In this document: one piece after another, positions 19,996 through 22,357 of the stretch
Layout of the letters: each line of letters starts with the position of its first letter
Numbering within the stretch: the first letter of the stretch is position 1
Source of the DNA: a virus
Direction: 5' to 3' (one strand)
IMG/VR virus record: IMGVR_UViG_3300035389_000102
Location: 1 to 22,357 of that record
Length of the DNA: 22,357 nucleotides
Program-made: the position numbers and the translations under genes
Notes under the pieces: model-generated
Told to the model about the DNA's origin: nothing
What the model saw: only the letters and a program-made list of their open reading frames with translations
Database searches by the model: none

Positions 19996-21009
19996 ATGAA
20001 CTGGAAAGAATACGAAAAAGAAACCCATGAATATTTCGAAACAAAATATCCAAATGCAACAATCAAATACAATGTAAAACTTGATGGGAGAAAATCAAAA
20101 ACTAAAAGACAAGTTGATATTCTGATCGAAGAAATAGTTTGCGGATACATGATACGAATGGCAATTGAATGTAAGAACTGGTCTCAACCCTTAGATGTAG
20201 CAGATGTTGGTAGCTTTATCTACACGCTGGAAGATATCGGCGTTGATAGAGGGATTATGGTCAGTAGATCAGGTTATTCAGAAGCTGCAAAAAATCTATC
20301 ATATGAACATACAAACTTGAACTTACATGTTTTGAAATTTGATGAACTCGAATTATTTCACGGCTTCTATGGGGTCCCTTATCGTGGTAGATTTGGTGCA
20401 ATTGTAACTCCACCCAATGGGTGGATATTGCAAAGTAAAGTTCCTAAAGAAATGAAAACATCATTCATTTGCTCAATGTATCCAATGGAACATAACTTTG
20501 ATTCCGCATTGGACACACCAAGTATTATTTTCTTCGATATACCCGAATTCCCATCAGAGAAAGAACATAACACCTGCAAACTTATTGACACATTTATTCA
20601 ACGCCTTGAAAAAAGCACCTACTCCTTCGATGAAAAGGCTGAAGTTGAATATTTCGATGAACAGTTTAATGGAAAGCAAATTAAATTAAGAATTACTAAA
20701 TACTATATATTTGATTATGTAGAAACCGCAATAATCACTTGCGTTGGTAATTTCTTAATACATATTTTCGGAGCACATAAAGCAAGAGATCAAGAAGATT
20801 TTATAACTCATGCAAAGTATATTCTTAACTCAATAATTCCGATCGAATTACCTGTCGTTGTGTTGCCAACAAATTCAGATCGAGAATGGGCTAAATACAT
20901 GGCAAGTCAGCCAGGCACAACACAGTTTGTTTCTCATAGTTCAGATAAAGATGGGAATAGCGTTGTTAAGATTTACCAGAAACTCCCCTCTGAGGATTCA
21001 GAAAAATAA
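19996..21009 (+). CDS. Mrr-like PD-(D/E)xK endonuclease (accessory operon gene 2)
   Basis: A 337-aa protein. The N-terminal ~120 residues carry a restriction-endonuclease fold: RQVDILIEE (Asp41), AIECKNWSQPLDVADVGSFI (Glu58-x-Lys60) and GVDRGIMVSRSGYSEAAKNL, typical of the Mrr catalytic domain. The remaining ~200 residues are an unrecognised, beta-rich domain (SIIFFDIPEFPSEKE, AIITCVGNFLIHIFG) that could sense a ligand or target. Mrr-like nucleases attack modified or foreign DNA. It lies 28 bases after the HEPN gene, with TGGAGG in front. Confidence 0.82.
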   Translation: MNWKEYEKETHEYFETKYPNATIKYNVKLDGRKSKTKRQVDILIEEIVCGYMIRMAIECKNWSQPLDVADVGSFIYTLEDIGVDRGIMVSRSGYSEAAKNLSYEHTNLNLHVLKFDELELFHGFYGVPYRGRFGAIVTPPNGWILQSKVPKEMKTSFICSMYPMEHNFDSALDTPSIIFFDIPEFPSEKEHNTCKLIDTFIQRLEKSTYSFDEKAEVEYFDEQFNGKQIKLRITKYYIFDYVETAIITCVGNFLIHIFGAHKARDQEDFITHAKYILNSIIPIELPVVVLPTNSDREWAKYMASQPGTTQFVSHSSDKDGNSVVKIYQKLPSEDSEK

Positions 21010-21042
21010 GCACAGATAGAATAATTTACATAGGAGAGAATC

Positions 21043-21741
21043 ATGAAATACGAAATTTATTGTGACGAAAGCTGCCATGTAATGAATGATGGATTCAACA
21101 CAATGGCGATTGGCGGAGTATTCTTTCCCGCCGAAATGAGAGAAGAAATTAAGAAAGAGATTCGCAATTTAAAAATGAAACACGGGATCAAATCTTCTAC
21201 AGAGATCAAGTGGACTAAAGTCTCAGAAAACAAATTTGATTTTTACTCAGAACTTATTGAGTATTTCTTTTCCAAAGAAAATCTTGGATTCAGGGTCATC
21301 GTAGTGAAAAATAAAAAAAGCCTTGATCATGAAAAATACCATCAGACTCACAATTCATTCTACAGTAAAATGTATTATCTACTGTTATCTCGAAAACATT
21401 TCGGTAGATCATTTGATGCCTTCTTTGATGTTAAAGATACTCATGGCGGTCCCAGAATAAGCAAAATGAAGAAATACTTATTAAATCAAAATACCGGTAT
21501 TGGATTGACAGAGCAAATCAATTCAAGTGATTCCGATATTCTGCAGCTTGCCGATGTACTTGTAGGTGCAGTTACTTATTACCATCGCTATATAGATAAA
21601 CCAAAGACTGAAAACAAGAACGCAAAAAAGAAAATTGTAAATCAAATATTCAACCATGGTGTTAACTTTGCAAAAAAAACCAATCCTCAAGAAAGTAAAT
21701 TTAATCTTTTTATCTGGGAGCCGAACTATGGACACAATTAA
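21043..21741 (+). CDS. DUF3800 protein, RNase H-like (accessory operon gene 3)
   Basis: A 232-aa DUF3800 protein. Family positions are visible: YCDESC with Asp8 near the N-terminus, GGVFFP, EIKW (Glu54), FDAFFDVKDT (Asp125/129) and SDILQLADVLVGAVTYYHR (Asp171). Together they form the acidic set of an RNase H-like active site. Members are predicted nucleases, common in mobile elements and near defence genes; biochemical function is largely unknown. It starts 33 bases after the Mrr-like gene with TAGGAGAG, and overlaps the next gene by 14 bases. Confidence 0.85.
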   Translation: MKYEIYCDESCHVMNDGFNTMAIGGVFFPAEMREEIKKEIRNLKMKHGIKSSTEIKWTKVSENKFDFYSELIEYFFSKENLGFRVIVVKNKKSLDHEKYHQTHNSFYSKMYYLLLSRKHFGRSFDAFFDVKDTHGGPRISKMKKYLLNQNTGIGLTEQINSSDSDILQLADVLVGAVTYYHRYIDKPKTENKNAKKKIVNQIFNHGVNFAKKTNPQESKFNLFIWEPNYGHN

Positions 21742-22357
21742 AAACATTAATCCAAAAAAATATCTCGAATCAAAACATAAAGAATTTATACAACTGATTC
21801 CGCAAGACTGCGATATTTATTTGTATGATAATAAAGTTAACTTCAAACTAGATCCCGTACTTCATCGGGGTATTGAAATGGCTAATGATTTCCTTCACAT
21901 TTCTAGCCTTTCGCCCAAAGACTATAATTCCGAGTATATGTTTTGCTCTAATACAGCTTTCCCTTTTGCATGTGAAAATCCCCATGAGTTCTATCTATCA
22001 GGGAAAAAAAGATACGAATGTTTGTATCGAGCAAACAAGAGTGCCATGGCGATAGATCTGATCAATAAAGCAAATAATCTTCGAGAAAACTCTAATATCA
22101 AGGTATGGAGAGTTCGTGAAGATACTCGTCTTATTAACACCTATATAAGATACACTGATAAATCAGAATATGAAGACTTCATTGTTATTCTACGAGAGAA
22201 ATTTGTTAAAAAGACATTTGAAACTAAATGGTACTATTTTGTCACAGCTTATCCAATATTTATGAAGAGATCGAAAGACGAATTTGATAAATCCTATGAC
22301 CGCTATTTTAAATCAATCGGGCGTGGCCGCACGCTATATGATAAAATTGAGCAATAA
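21728..22357 (+). CDS. Unrecognised 209-aa protein (accessory operon gene 4)
   Basis: From ATG 21728 behind GGGAG; the frame opens upstream to 21656 but lacks a ribosome site there. It ends with TAA exactly at the window edge, so it is complete. Residues ~1-100 are of mixed structure with several Cys. The C-terminal part, KVWRVREDTRLINTYIRYT, then KKTFETKWYYFVTAYPIF and DEFDKSYDRYF, has a beta-strand pattern ending in TAYP. That recalls BECR-fold RNases (RelE/EndoU/colicin-type), but this is only a resemblance. Overlap with the DUF3800 gene implies a functional pair. Confidence 0.7.
   Translation: MDTIKNINPKKYLESKHKEFIQLIPQDCDIYLYDNKVNFKLDPVLHRGIEMANDFLHISSLSPKDYNSEYMFCSNTAFPFACENPHEFYLSGKKRYECLYRANKSAMAIDLINKANNLRENSNIKVWRVREDTRLINTYIRYTDKSEYEDFIVILREKFVKKTFETKWYYFVTAYPIFMKRSKDEFDKSYDRYFKSIGRGRTLYDKIEQ

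Larger units (their letters stand above)
1..22357. mobile_element. Temperate HK97-type prophage (partial)
   Basis: Packaging, capsid, connector, replication and lysogeny genes occur in canonical siphovirus order, so nearly the whole window is a prophage. The tail, lysis and main integrase genes are not present, so the element continues past the left edge and perhaps the right. No attachment site was identified. The right 3.2 kb (19164 onward) is accessory cargo and may lie inside the prophage next to the repressor or just beyond its end; the sequence does not decide this. Confidence 0.9.

Overview
The window is most of a temperate, HK97-type tailed prophage from a moderately low-GC Gram-positive host (Bacillota). 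The evidence is the strong AGGAGG-type ribosome sites before nearly every gene, the Gram-positive phage gene order, and TGA used as a normal stop, which excludes the mycoplasma code. No species can be named from the sequence alone. The phage genes from 1 to 18579 lie on the minus strand. The plus strand carries only the repressor and a four-gene accessory operon at the right end.

Reading in the direction of transcription (right to left), a divergent lysogeny switch at 18328-19065 pairs a Cro-like gene with a repressor gene. The rightmost minus-strand promoter has an exact TTGACA-17-TATATT structure, and its spacer is filled by a perfect 15-bp palindrome. Next come three small cysteine-rich zinc-ribbon genes, a second XRE regulator with a 17-bp palindromic operator, an excisionase-like gene, a membrane protein, a conserved small protein, and an HNH nuclease with a duplicated N-terminal domain. 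The replication block (12880-14574) has a DUF4373/Lin1244-type replisome organiser split by a frameshift at a pentanucleotide repeat, plus a DnaC-like helicase loader. Small phage genes follow, ending at a terminator and a sigma-like late regulator (10519-10974).

An autonomous cassette (8776-10492) of XRE regulator, ImmA/IrrE peptidase and PIN-like protein has its own promoter/operator and its own terminator. It looks like an inserted toxin-antitoxin-like or defence/stress module. After it come a short tyrosine recombinase (FimB-sized), a leader with inverted repeats, an HNH endonuclease, a candidate cos region, TerS, TerL, a small membrane protein, portal, prohead protease, major capsid protein, head-tail connectors and tail-completion genes, running off the left edge.

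Right of the repressor terminator, a co-directional AT-rich operon (19164-22357) encodes a HEPN-motif protein, an Mrr-like PD-(D/E)xK nuclease, a DUF3800 RNase H-like protein and an unrecognised 209-aa protein. Its place beside the repressor is the usual site of lysogenic-conversion and anti-phage genes. A multi-nuclease defence operon is the best candidate here for an undescribed system, but that function is inferred. No tRNA, rRNA, CRISPR array, insertion sequence, full-length integrase or att site was seen.
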